DNA of 64,000 bases from Collinsella sp944321445. Its GTDB lineage: Bacteria; Actinomycetota; Coriobacteriia; Coriobacteriales; Coriobacteriaceae. The position numbers and the translations under genes were made by a program. Of the stretch, positions 42,096 to 49,762 are shown in pieces (position 1 is the first letter of the stretch; every line of letters begins with the position of its first letter). The notes beneath the pieces were generated by a model. That model was given only the letters and a program-made list of their open reading frames with translations, searched no databases and was not told the origin of the DNA. Location: NCBI RefSeq assembly GCF_030371825.1, contig NZ_JAUDDM010000005.1. The stretch is one strand, 5' to 3'.

Positions 42096-42293
42096 ATGGA
42101 TCCCATTCTTGCCGAGGTCTACTCGACCGTGCTGCCGGCTGCACCGTTTGTTATCGCTGCCTACGTGGGCATTTGGCTCGCGCTGTTCGTGTTCGTGTTC
42201 GCCCTGTCGCGCCGCGCCAAGCGCACGAGTGAGGACCTCGACGCGCTGCGCGAGGCGCTCGACGCGCGCGAGAAGAAGGACGCGAAGCAGTAG
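42096..42293 (+). CDS. ccmD: CcmD-like small membrane protein
   Basis: 65 residues: one helix (~15-40, APFVIAAYVGIWLALFVFVF) followed by a charged tail with repeated Arg, Lys, Asp and Glu. Size, topology and position 3 bp after ccmC match CcmD, which stabilises the CcmABC-CcmE release complex. Sequence identity in this family is always low, so position carries most of the weight. The start has AAGGAGG upstream. Confidence 0.8.
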   Translation: MDPILAEVYSTVLPAAPFVIAAYVGIWLALFVFVFALSRRAKRTSEDLDALREALDAREKKDAKQ

Positions 42294-42365
42294 GGGCACG
42301 CTTGCCGCCGCTGAGGTCCGCAATGTGTCGCAGATGTGGAGTCCAGCAGACATCCAACAAATTCC

Positions 42366-42394
42366 TTGCAACGCACGGTCCAAGTTCGTAATAT
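42366..42394 (+). promoter_or_regulatory. Promoter of the initiator tRNA gene
   Basis: TTGCAA (42366-42371) and TAATAT (42389-42394) are separated by exactly 17 bp. The predicted start lies ~25 bp before the tRNA. Confidence 0.65.
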
Positions 42395-42424
42395 ATCTTC
42401 TTGCGCTGAGGCGCAACCAGACAT

Positions 42425-42501
42425 TGCGGGGTGGAGCAGTCTGGTAGCTCGCCGGGCTCATAACCCGGAGGTCGTAGGTTCAAATCCTGCCCCCGCGACC
42501 A
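42425..42501 (+). tRNA. Initiator tRNA-fMet (anticodon CAT)
   Basis: A 77-nt cloverleaf with encoded CCA. Acceptor TGCGGGG/CCCCGCG has no Watson-Crick pair at 1:72 (T-G), and the anticodon stem CCGGG-CTCATAA-CCCGG has three consecutive G-C pairs. Both are marks of initiators. The T arm is GTAGG-TTCAAAT-CCTGC. Confidence 0.95.
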
Positions 42502-42607
42502 AGAATGTTCAAGCCCGGTCTATCCGGGCTTTTTTCTTATCTATTGCTCTGGTAGCCTCATATCATGCGCTTCCATTGATGTTTGGGCTGGTGGGGCAGG
42601 AGAAACC

Positions 42608-43429
42608 ATGGCCGAGTTGAGCGAAAAAATGTACCAGGCATTTCATCTCGCTAGCGAAGAGTATGCCGATGTTCTTGCTGCCGCCGATGACGCTTCGCAA
42701 CGCCTGTCGGATCTATGCCCGTTGTCCGACGACGAGCGTCTGGCGATTTCCGATTATGACGCCGCGTTTCTCGTGCGATTTACCTACAACTCTGCCGCAA
42801 TTGAGGGAAGTACCCTGTCATTAATGGACACAGCGCTCGTTCTTGAGGGCGAATTCATGCCCTCTGACCCTGCAGACAAGCGACTTTCGGACATCTTTGC
42901 GGCACGCGGCATCGCCGACGGCGTTGCATTTTCCCAAGCGGCGCGGGAGAAAGACGCCTGCCTGACGGAGGATCTTATCAAAGACATCCACGAGCGAACT
43001 GCGCTCGATTGCCAGCCGCGTACGCGAGGGAGTTACCGCGCGCACCCTGCAATGATCGTTGGGTCCAAGACGAATGTGGCTGCGGCGTCGCAGGTACGCT
43101 CCCTTATGGGAGACCTTCTGTTTCAGATTGCGAATACGGAGGAGCATCCAATCATAGCCGCCTCTGCGTTCCATGCGATGTTTGAACATATCCACCCGTT
43201 TACCGACGGTAATGGACGTACAGGGCGTATCGTGATGAATTTCATGCTGGAGCAATCTGCCTATCCGCCCATCGCGTTGAAAGCGGCGAACAGGGCTTCG
43301 TATCTGGCGGCGCTCGAGGACTGGCAAGTTCGTGACAATCCCAGGCCTCTGGTTGCTCTCGTCGCGAATCAGGTTGTCGAAGAAGCGAACACGCGCATTG
43401 AGCTCATCTTGGAGACTCGCGGGCGCTAG
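42608..43429 (+). CDS. Fic-domain protein (probable AMP transferase), class II self-inhibited
   Basis: 273 residues. The Fic motif HPFTDGNGRTGR (196-207) is complete, with catalytic His196. An N-terminal inhibitory helix motif S-A-A-I-E-G (62-67) fits the (S/T)xxxE(G/N) rule, so the protein should hold itself inactive until the helix moves. Target unknown; most such proteins add AMP to other proteins. RBS AGGAG precedes the ATG. It lies ~100 bp after the initiator tRNA and overlaps the 3' end of the convergent pth gene by 4 bp. No separate antitoxin gene is present, as expected for class II. Confidence 0.92.
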   Translation: MAELSEKMYQAFHLASEEYADVLAAADDASQRLSDLCPLSDDERLAISDYDAAFLVRFTYNSAAIEGSTLSLMDTALVLEGEFMPSDPADKRLSDIFAARGIADGVAFSQAAREKDACLTEDLIKDIHERTALDCQPRTRGSYRAHPAMIVGSKTNVAAASQVRSLMGDLLFQIANTEEHPIIAASAFHAMFEHIHPFTDGNGRTGRIVMNFMLEQSAYPPIALKAANRASYLAALEDWQVRDNPRPLVALVANQVVEEANTRIELILETRGR

Positions 43430-43908
43430 AACAGCGGCAGCTCACCAGTAAGCGGATCGACCTGCTCGGGGTAGAGCGGTTCCAGGGCCAGGCACGTGTA
43501 CGTGGGTTCGCCGTGGAACTCGGTATAGCCGGCGTCGCGCACGAGCGCCGAGACGAATCCTGCTTCTTGTGCACGATGATGCAGGCCGAGAAGCTCTTCC
43601 TCGGAATCGACGTACACGCAAATCTTAGCCACGCCGTCGCGGAACCATGCTTCGAGCGGCGATACTGCCGTCTTCGGCACGTCGATAGCGCCTGTTGCGG
43701 CGTCGAATACGGCATCCTCCATGGCGATGGGCGTCGGTACGAGCTCAATCCAATCGTCACCGGACACGCGTATATCATCCAGGCGACCGTCACGCACAAG
43801 CGCCAGTAGCACGGCTTCCACGCAAGCATGACCAGCCTGGGCTGCGATCTTGCCCTTACGCATCTTGAGGTCGCGGCGCATCACAATCATCTGCTTCGCC
43901 TTATACAC
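43426..43908 (-). CDS. PTH2-type peptidyl-tRNA hydrolase
   Basis: 160 residues starting at a GTG with GAGGAGG upstream. The opening KQMIVMRRDLKMRKGKIAAQAGHACVEA is the PTH2 (archaeal/eukaryotic) signature with its conserved Lys, and KICVYVDSEEELLGLHHRAQEAG also matches. The C-terminal ~30 residues (PEQVDPLTGELPLF) are extra. PTH2 frees tRNA from prematurely released peptides. Bacteria normally use the unrelated Pth; this copy may supplement it or act on other aminoacyl-tRNAs. Its tail-to-tail overlap with the Fic gene is 4 bp. Confidence 0.88.
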   Translation of the reverse strand: MYKAKQMIVMRRDLKMRKGKIAAQAGHACVEAVLLALVRDGRLDDIRVSGDDWIELVPTPIAMEDAVFDAATGAIDVPKTAVSPLEAWFRDGVAKICVYVDSEEELLGLHHRAQEAGFVSALVRDAGYTEFHGEPTYTCLALEPLYPEQVDPLTGELPLF

Positions 43909-43931
43909 GTCAATTCCTCCTCGTTGGCGTC

Positions 43932-44012
43932 TCTGGGGACGGGGGTGCCACGCGCCACTTTGTCCTCTGTGGGGACGGGGGTCGTAGAGGACATTTTGTC
44001 CTCTTTTGGGAC
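43932..44012 (+). repeat. GGGGACGGGGG direct repeats
   Basis: TGGGGACGGGGGTGCCACGC (43932), TGGGGACGGGGGTCGTAGAG (~43970) and TTGGGACAGGCTTGGTGCC (~44004), separated by TTGTCCTCT-type spacers, form three direct units in the 504-bp divergent gap before the lipoprotein gene. They relate to 36198-36317. Confidence 0.65.
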
Positions 44013-44080
44013 AGGCTTGGTGCCAGCTGTTCGTGCACCGCGGCGTTTCGCAGCTCGTAGTCGACCCTTGCCCGCCTCAG

Positions 44081-44298
44081 GTAGACAATTTGGGTCGATT
44101 TGCATTATAGAGTCTTGCTGCCCGAGCGGTTAGAGGCGTGATCGGTAGCCAGAATCGCCTTCCCACGGCTCCGTGGCGCAGCCGTCGCACGCGTCCAGCC
44201 GCAATTCTGCCGTCAAGGCCCCACGACGGCGCTTCGGCCGGACGCCTCTCTTGGGCAACATCGGAAAGAAAAATGCATATCGACCCAAAATGTCTAGC
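44081..44298. repeat. Intergenic element with inverted ends, type 1 (copy 3)
   Basis: GTAGACAATTTGGGTCGATT then TGCATTATAG at the left; GAAAAATGCATATCGACCCA then AAATGTCTAGC at the right (44268-44298). The interior is GC-rich with several short stems and unlike the other copies. Confidence 0.75.
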
Positions 44299-44412
44299 CG
44301 CGCAACTCACCGCACCGCAAAGCCGGGCCAGGTGGTATTGTCTCTTGTGGTTCGCGGTCCGCGCGGGCGATCGTGGCCGCACATCTTGAACAACAGGAAG
44401 CCGGGGAAGCCC

Positions 44413-45516
44413 ATGAAACGCCTCATCAAAACAATCCGCACCTCGCGCCGAGTAGCGGCGATGTTTGCAACGCTCTGGGTTGCCCTGCTTCTCGCCGGCT
44501 GCGGCATCAATGCCTCTCAGCCGGCAGGATCGACTGCCGGCGCGCCAACCGGCTCCGCGCAGACGGCCGCATCCGCGCCCACCGCCAAGGTCACAGACTA
44601 CGCCGACCCTGCGAGCTGGGCATATCTCGAAACGGATACGTCTGCAACCGATTCCAACGCCGACGTCTTCTTCATCTGCCCGTCGGTCTACGCCGGTTCC
44701 GACGACGCCTGCAACATGTCGCTCGCAGACAACGAAACCAAAGAGAGCTTCATCGGCGCCACCAACATGGAAAAGGGCATCTATGACCAGGACGGCGCGT
44801 CCGGCGACAACCGCTTCTTCGCGCCGTACTACCAGCAAATCGGCCTCAATGTCTACGAGTACCCCGAAGATGAGCGCGAGCCCTACCTGCAGATTGCTTA
44901 CGCTGACGTTAAGGCCGCCTTCGAGTATTACCTCGACAACTACAACGATGGACGCCCCATTATCCTGGCCGGCTTCTCCCAGGGCGCGGATCTGTGCATC
45001 CGCCTCATGAAAGACCTGTTTGCCGACCCAGAGCTCCAAAAGCAGCTGGTTGCCTGCTATGCCATCGGCTGGCGCGTGACGGCCGACGAGGTCGATGCCT
45101 ATCCGCAGCTCAAGATGGCTCAGGGCGAAACCGACACCGCCGTCATCGTCTCATTCAACAGCGAAGCGCCGGGCACAACTGAGTCGCTGGTCGTTCCCGC
45201 GGGTGAAACGACGCTCGCCATCAACCCGCTCAATTGGAAGACCGACACCACACCCGCCGACAAGAGCCTCAACAAGGGCGCATGTTTCACCGATTACAGC
45301 GGTGCCATTACGGAGGAAATCCCGCAGCTCACCGGTGCCTACATCGACGAGGAGCGCGGCACGCTGAAGGTCCCGGACGTGTCGCCCACAGACTACCCGG
45401 CCGGTCTCTCCATCTTCGAGGATGGCGTCTACCACCTGTACGACTACCAGTTCTTCTATCGCAACCTGCAGGACAACGTCGCGGATCGCCTGGATGTATA
45501 CCTGGCGAACCGCTAG
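44413..45516 (+). CDS. DUF3089 family lipoprotein, alpha/beta-hydrolase fold
   Basis: 367 residues. The lipoprotein signal ends LLLAGCG, with the lipid-bearing Cys near residue 34, and is followed by an Ala/Ser/Thr linker. The mature part has ADVFFICPSVYAGS at its start and GFSQGAD, the nucleophile elbow of an alpha/beta hydrolase, near the middle; a His toward the C-terminus (VYHLYDYQFFY) could complete the triad. Members are secreted or lipid-anchored and of unknown substrate. The ATG at 44413 is chosen for the signal peptide; the longer frame upstream crosses the repeat at 44081-44298. Confidence 0.85.
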   Translation: MKRLIKTIRTSRRVAAMFATLWVALLLAGCGINASQPAGSTAGAPTGSAQTAASAPTAKVTDYADPASWAYLETDTSATDSNADVFFICPSVYAGSDDACNMSLADNETKESFIGATNMEKGIYDQDGASGDNRFFAPYYQQIGLNVYEYPEDEREPYLQIAYADVKAAFEYYLDNYNDGRPIILAGFSQGADLCIRLMKDLFADPELQKQLVACYAIGWRVTADEVDAYPQLKMAQGETDTAVIVSFNSEAPGTTESLVVPAGETTLAINPLNWKTDTTPADKSLNKGACFTDYSGAITEEIPQLTGAYIDEERGTLKVPDVSPTDYPAGLSIFEDGVYHLYDYQFFYRNLQDNVADRLDVYLANR

Positions 45517-45546
45517 CGTCGCCGCCGGCTCCCACAAACCGCAGCG

Positions 45547-47115
45547 CTAAATAACCGGTCCCAAGCAGTGGATATCGATCGAGCTCGTGTAGCAAATGGC
45601 CTCATTCTTGGTGAGCTCGCCGCTAAGCACGCGGATGATGCGCTCGAACGCCTCGTCCGCCACCTCGTCGATGCTCGCCGTGCCCTCGATGATGCGTCCG
45701 GCGTCGATATCCATGTCACCTTGCATGCGCTGGAACGTATGCGGGTTGCCGCACACTTTGATGACCGGCATGCTGGGGAAGCCTTGCGGCGCTCCGCGTC
45801 CGGTCGAGAAGCACATGAACTGCGCGCCTGTAGCGGCCATACCGGTCAGGATCTCCGGTTCGCGGCCCGGTGTGTCCTTGATCCATAGGCCTTTGCGTCC
45901 AAACGCGGTCTCGGGGTAGTCAAGTACACCCTGGATGGGCCGTGTACCGCTTTTCACAATGGCGCCCAGGCTCTTCTCCTCGATGCTCGACAACCCACCC
46001 GCAATATTGCCCGGTGTGGGCTGGCCGCGTCGCATGTCGCAGCCCACGCTCTTCGCGCGCGTCTCCATGGCGTCCACGATCTCGTAGATGCGCTGCGCCA
46101 CAGCGGGTGTCACGGCGCGCTGCGCCAGCAGATCCTCGCCGCCAATGAACTCGGTCGTTTCGCCAAAAATCACCGTAGCGCCCAGGTCGACCAGCCGGTC
46201 CGCCACGCGCCCGATAACGCAATTCGATGCCATGCCGCTCGTGGTGTCCGACGCACCGCACTTGATGGCCATGGTGACCTGCGAAATGTCGACGCGTTCG
46301 CGCTGCTGCGACGAAATCTCGATCACGAGCTCGCGCGCATCGTCAATTCCCTGCGCAATCGCGGCGCTTGTTCCGCCCAGCGCCTGAATATCGATTTTGC
46401 GGACCGGCTTGCCCGTTTCTGACAGCTCCGCAACCATGCGCTCGTGGTCGGTTCCTTCGCACCCCAGGCTCACGATGAGGACGGCGCCCACATTCGGGCT
46501 CTTGCCCAGTGCAATCAGCGTGTCGGTTACGCGCTCCAGGTCGGGCGGCAGCTGGCAGCAGCCCTGATGGTGCAGATAGCACACGGTTCCTGCCACCTGG
46601 CGGCAAATGGCCTGCGCCACATCACCCGCGCACGTCACGCTCGGAATGACCGCAACGTGGTTGCGTGCGCCGAAGCTGCCGTCCGGGCGCGGATAGCCAT
46701 AGAAGAAGGGGAGTGGGCCGGCATGTGCGGCGATAATGTTCGGCATGCTGCCGGCAGCGTTGGAATCGGCGGCGCAGCGAGCCTCATGCGTCGGAACGCT
46801 CGCTTCGTTGCCCTGTTCCAGGTCGCCTCGTCCGCGCATACTGTCCAGGTTGTGGACATGCACATAGTCACCTGCGGCTATAGGACGCGACGCAACGCCG
46901 ATGCGTTCGCCATACTTCACAATATCGGCGCCTGCGGCTATATTGCACAATGCGATTTTGTGTCCATAGGGAATGTCGTCACGCACGGCAAGAAGGTCAC
47001 CCGCCCCGCCGCGGTCGTGGACCTGTACGGTTGCGCCTGAGCAAATGCCATCGGCGAAGATGGTCGCAACGTTATCGAGGTCGCTCACCTTAAGCGCAAT
47101 GGGATACTTCTCCAC
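45547..47115 (-). CDS. UxaA/GarD family sugar-acid dehydratase
   Basis: 522 residues with both usual parts in one chain: an N-terminal SAF domain (~1-95, VQVHDRGGAGDLLAV...HKIALCNI) and the long UxaA catalytic domain with GARNHVAVIPSVTCAG, HHQGCCQL, SLGCEGTD, IKCGASDTTSGMASN and CFSTGRGAPQG. Such enzymes dehydrate altronate, galactarate or related aldonic/aldaric acids. The substrate is not readable. The GTG start at 47115 has GGAGG 5 nt upstream. It follows a LarA-type gene by 55 bp in one likely operon, pointing to hydroxy-acid or sugar-acid breakdown. Confidence 0.9.
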   Translation of the reverse strand: MEKYPIALKVSDLDNVATIFADGICSGATVQVHDRGGAGDLLAVRDDIPYGHKIALCNIAAGADIVKYGERIGVASRPIAAGDYVHVHNLDSMRGRGDLEQGNEASVPTHEARCAADSNAAGSMPNIIAAHAGPLPFFYGYPRPDGSFGARNHVAVIPSVTCAGDVAQAICRQVAGTVCYLHHQGCCQLPPDLERVTDTLIALGKSPNVGAVLIVSLGCEGTDHERMVAELSETGKPVRKIDIQALGGTSAAIAQGIDDARELVIEISSQQRERVDISQVTMAIKCGASDTTSGMASNCVIGRVADRLVDLGATVIFGETTEFIGGEDLLAQRAVTPAVAQRIYEIVDAMETRAKSVGCDMRRGQPTPGNIAGGLSSIEEKSLGAIVKSGTRPIQGVLDYPETAFGRKGLWIKDTPGREPEILTGMAATGAQFMCFSTGRGAPQGFPSMPVIKVCGNPHTFQRMQGDMDIDAGRIIEGTASIDEVADEAFERIIRVLSGELTKNEAICYTSSIDIHCLGPVI

Positions 47116-47170
47116 AGTTGCCTCCTTCTATGAACATGCGAGGCCACGGCAAAACGGCTCGCAGCTACCG

Positions 47171-48460
47171 TCACAGTGCCGGGACGACGTTGACGCCGTC
47201 CGGAATGACAACGACGCGCGCGTCTTTCCCCTTTATGTCGCGCGCTAATGCAAGCGCCTCATCAAGTGACGCAGCGGGAATCATATTGCACGCGCGCACC
47301 AGATCGGGGGTGAGTCCGTCCGCGACCAAAATCAGGCGATGCTTGTCTAGGATGCGCGCATATACCTGCGCGCTCCACTGGTCGGGAATGGTCTGGTCCG
47401 CCGGAATGGCGGAAAGATATGCATCGATATCGGCAGGCGTTCCCATCTGCATGAGCTTGGCGAAATTCACGCTGCCCATGCCGTCGGCGCACGCGCAGCA
47501 CAGGATGATAATGCCGTCGCTGCCCGCATACGCCGCCGCGGTCGATGCCGCCTTGGGGCTTTGATACAAGTTTTGGTCCAGCGGGTAACCACCGTTTCCC
47601 GTGATGACGATATCTGCCGCCTCGACGGGACGGCCAGTGAGGCTTCCCACAAAGCGCGTTCCTGCAGCGTGCGCCTGCTCAACGTCGCCTGCCCACGCAC
47701 CGATGATCTGCTTATCGCCATTGAGCGCGACGTTCAAAATGAAGGACACGCCCACGCGCGCGGCCGCCTCGACCATATCCTGGTGAATGGGGTTGCCCTC
47801 AAGCGTTCCCGAGCGTGCCCGTTCATGCGCGATGGCGCGGTAGGAATGGTTCTCCTTCACGGTGCGCTCCGAGCACACACCGGGCAAAATGCTCTTTCTG
47901 CCGCCGGAGAACCCTGCGAAGAAGTGCGGCTCGATGAACCCTTCGGTCACAAGCAAGTCGCACGTGGTGACGAGCCGGTCAACGAAAAAGCATGCGCCGG
48001 AAGGAAGTGTTCCCATGTCCACATATGCGCTTTCGTCGAAGGCGTCATGCATGACGATGCGTTCCCGTTCGACGATGTCGTCGCCAAAACGGGCACGCTG
48101 CTCCTCCTCGGTCATGGCGCGGTGCAGGCCTGTGGCCACGAGAACGGTGATGTCGGCATTGGGGTTGCCCGCGCGGATCTCCTCCAGCAAAAGCGGCATG
48201 GTGGTGCCACTGGGCATGGCACGCGTATGGTCGCTCGTAACGATAACGACGCTGCGCGCTGCGCGTGCAAGCTCGGCCAGGCGCGGCGTGCCGATGGGTT
48301 CTTCCAAAGCGCGACGCACAAGCGCCTCGCCGGTATCCGAAGGCTGCGCCGTCGCGATTTCACCCTCGATGATACGCGCGCCGGGCACGCGCCCAAGATC
48401 GAGCTCCAATGAGCCGCGGCCATACGGTATGTGAACGATGTGCGGTGCGTCAGAAGCCAT
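47171..48460 (-). CDS. LarA-family nickel-pincer racemase/epimerase
   Basis: 429 residues (family ~425). The residues that hold the nickel-pincer nucleotide in lactate racemase are conserved: His113 (GLHR), His179 (EPHFFAGFSGG), the covalent Lys189 (GGRKSILPG) and the nickel ligand His205 (ENHSY). The enzyme should invert a 2-hydroxy acid. Because the next gene is a sugar-acid dehydratase, the true substrate may be an aldonic acid rather than lactate. The cofactor needs LarB, LarC and LarE; LarE is at 58374 in this window. The start at 48460 has GAGGAGG upstream. Confidence 0.9.
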   Translation of the reverse strand: MASDAPHIVHIPYGRGSLELDLGRVPGARIIEGEIATAQPSDTGEALVRRALEEPIGTPRLAELARAARSVVIVTSDHTRAMPSGTTMPLLLEEIRAGNPNADITVLVATGLHRAMTEEEQRARFGDDIVERERIVMHDAFDESAYVDMGTLPSGACFFVDRLVTTCDLLVTEGFIEPHFFAGFSGGRKSILPGVCSERTVKENHSYRAIAHERARSGTLEGNPIHQDMVEAAARVGVSFILNVALNGDKQIIGAWAGDVEQAHAAGTRFVGSLTGRPVEAADIVITGNGGYPLDQNLYQSPKAASTAAAYAGSDGIIILCCACADGMGSVNFAKLMQMGTPADIDAYLSAIPADQTIPDQWSAQVYARILDKHRLILVADGLTPDLVRACNMIPAASLDEALALARDIKGKDARVVVIPDGVNVVPAL

Positions 48461-48838
48461 GCACGCCTCCTCGAAACGTCGTGCCCTATCCCCATTATGG
48501 GCTGTGCATCGGCGCGAGGCAGGATTGTTCCGGCGCACGGCCACAGAAATGTTCGCACGCACCATAGATCTTTGTGGAGGTGGCGGCCGCTGTCCGCCCG
48601 CGGCATGATGTCGCCCCGGTTATGCAGGTTTTTGCGGCTTGTCGACCCCTGGATTCGGGCACGCGCGCGGCGGGCATTTCGGAGCGCCCGAATCCTGCGG
48701 AAACGTCGCCTCGGGAGGGCCCGTGAGGGCCTCTTTCGCCGGGGCCGGTTTTGCCGGGGTCTACAAGTCGGAAAAACCTGCACCGGGCGGGCTCCCGCCT
48801 GCCGCTGGGGCGGCTGCCCGCCGTCCGGGCTGTTCCGT

Positions 48839-48957
48839 GCGCTTTCGGCCAATCCGTTCACGCTGTGAGCGCTTTCGGCCAACGTTTTTCCCTAAAACGC
48901 GGGAAAGCGTTGGCCCAAAGCGCTCACAACTGCCGCCGGTTGGCCGAAAGCGCTCAC
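48839..48957. repeat. Inverted GCGCTTTCGGCCAA repeats
   Basis: GCGCTTTCGGCCAA at 48839 and GTGAGCGCTTTCGGCCAACG at 48865 face inverted copies at 48908-48927 (CGTTGGCCCAAAGCGCTCAC) and 48938-48957 (GGTTGGCCGAAAGCGCTCAC). They can form a large hairpin. The remaining 48461-49002 has no gene I can support, only a possible CATAAT -10 near 48494 for larA. Confidence 0.75.
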
Positions 48958-49002
48958 AACATGTCGCGGTTCCAGCTGTTCTGACCCCCGCGAACCCCGC
49001 CG

Positions 49003-49614
49003 CTACACCGCAGCCAGAATATCTCCCGGCGCATCGAACACGTAGTCCGGTCCGTCGATGCCCTCGGCAGAAACGCTGCCCCAGGTCGCGTACCCAAACG
49101 CCATGCCGGCGTTGCGTGCGGCTTCGTAATCCGACCGCGCATCTCCGATGTAGATCGCCTCGACAGGCCTCTCGGCGCACATCAGAAGCGGCGTCGGATC
49201 AGGCTTGTGCTGGTCGGTGTCGTCGGCCAAAATCGCTGCTGCCATATAGTCGTCGATGCCCTGCGAAACGACGTCCAGCTCGTATTGCGCCCGCGTCTTC
49301 GCAGACACCACGGCCTGAACGATTCCGCGCTCGCGCAGTTGCTCAAATACTTCGGTAAACCCGTCGTAGAGCGTCGCACCCTCCTCATATTCGTTCACGT
49401 AGCGCACCCAGCGCGCGTACGTGCTCTCCGGGTCCGCGACGCCCAGCTCCTCCATCACCTTCATGCCGGGATACGCAGCAAACTTCAGCACCTGCTCAAA
49501 CGTCCAGTCCTCACCGGTCTCTTCTTTGATGATCCGCATGAGGGGATACATATTCATATTCAGCGTATTCAGCACGGTCCCGTCGATGTCGTAGATGACG
49601 GCGCGATATCCCAT
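49003..49614 (-). CDS. HAD-superfamily phosphatase, phosphoglycolate phosphatase-like
   Basis: 203 residues with the HAD motifs in order: I DIDGTVLNT (nucleophile and acid Asp), II in VVSAKTR, III Lys in DQHKPDPTPL, IV IGDARSDYEAA. A helical cap (~15-80) follows motif I, as in PGP/beta-phosphoglucomutase types. The substrate is unknown. Start ATG 49614 with GAGGAG upstream. It is probably expressed alone. Confidence 0.88.
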   Translation of the reverse strand: MGYRAVIYDIDGTVLNTLNMNMYPLMRIIKEETGEDWTFEQVLKFAAYPGMKVMEELGVADPESTYARWVRYVNEYEEGATLYDGFTEVFEQLRERGIVQAVVSAKTRAQYELDVVSQGIDDYMAAAILADDTDQHKPDPTPLLMCAERPVEAIYIGDARSDYEAARNAGMAFGYATWGSVSAEGIDGPDYVFDAPGDILAAV

Positions 49615-49762
49615 GGCTGCTCCTCTGCGTCGGGGGAAACAGCCGCATGATAGGAACAAAAACGTCCCGCTGCAACGAAGCCGTCGCAGCGGGACGCGAG
49701 CGTGCGATGTTTTCGATGAGCGGCCAAAAGGCAAGCAGCCAGCCCGTCATCGGGAGCGGCTG

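Noticed and set aside
42425..43908. An integrated element using the initiator tRNA as attachment site
   Set aside because: No repeat of the tRNA 3' end was seen downstream in the window and no integrase lies next to it; Fic and PTH2 can be ordinary genes.
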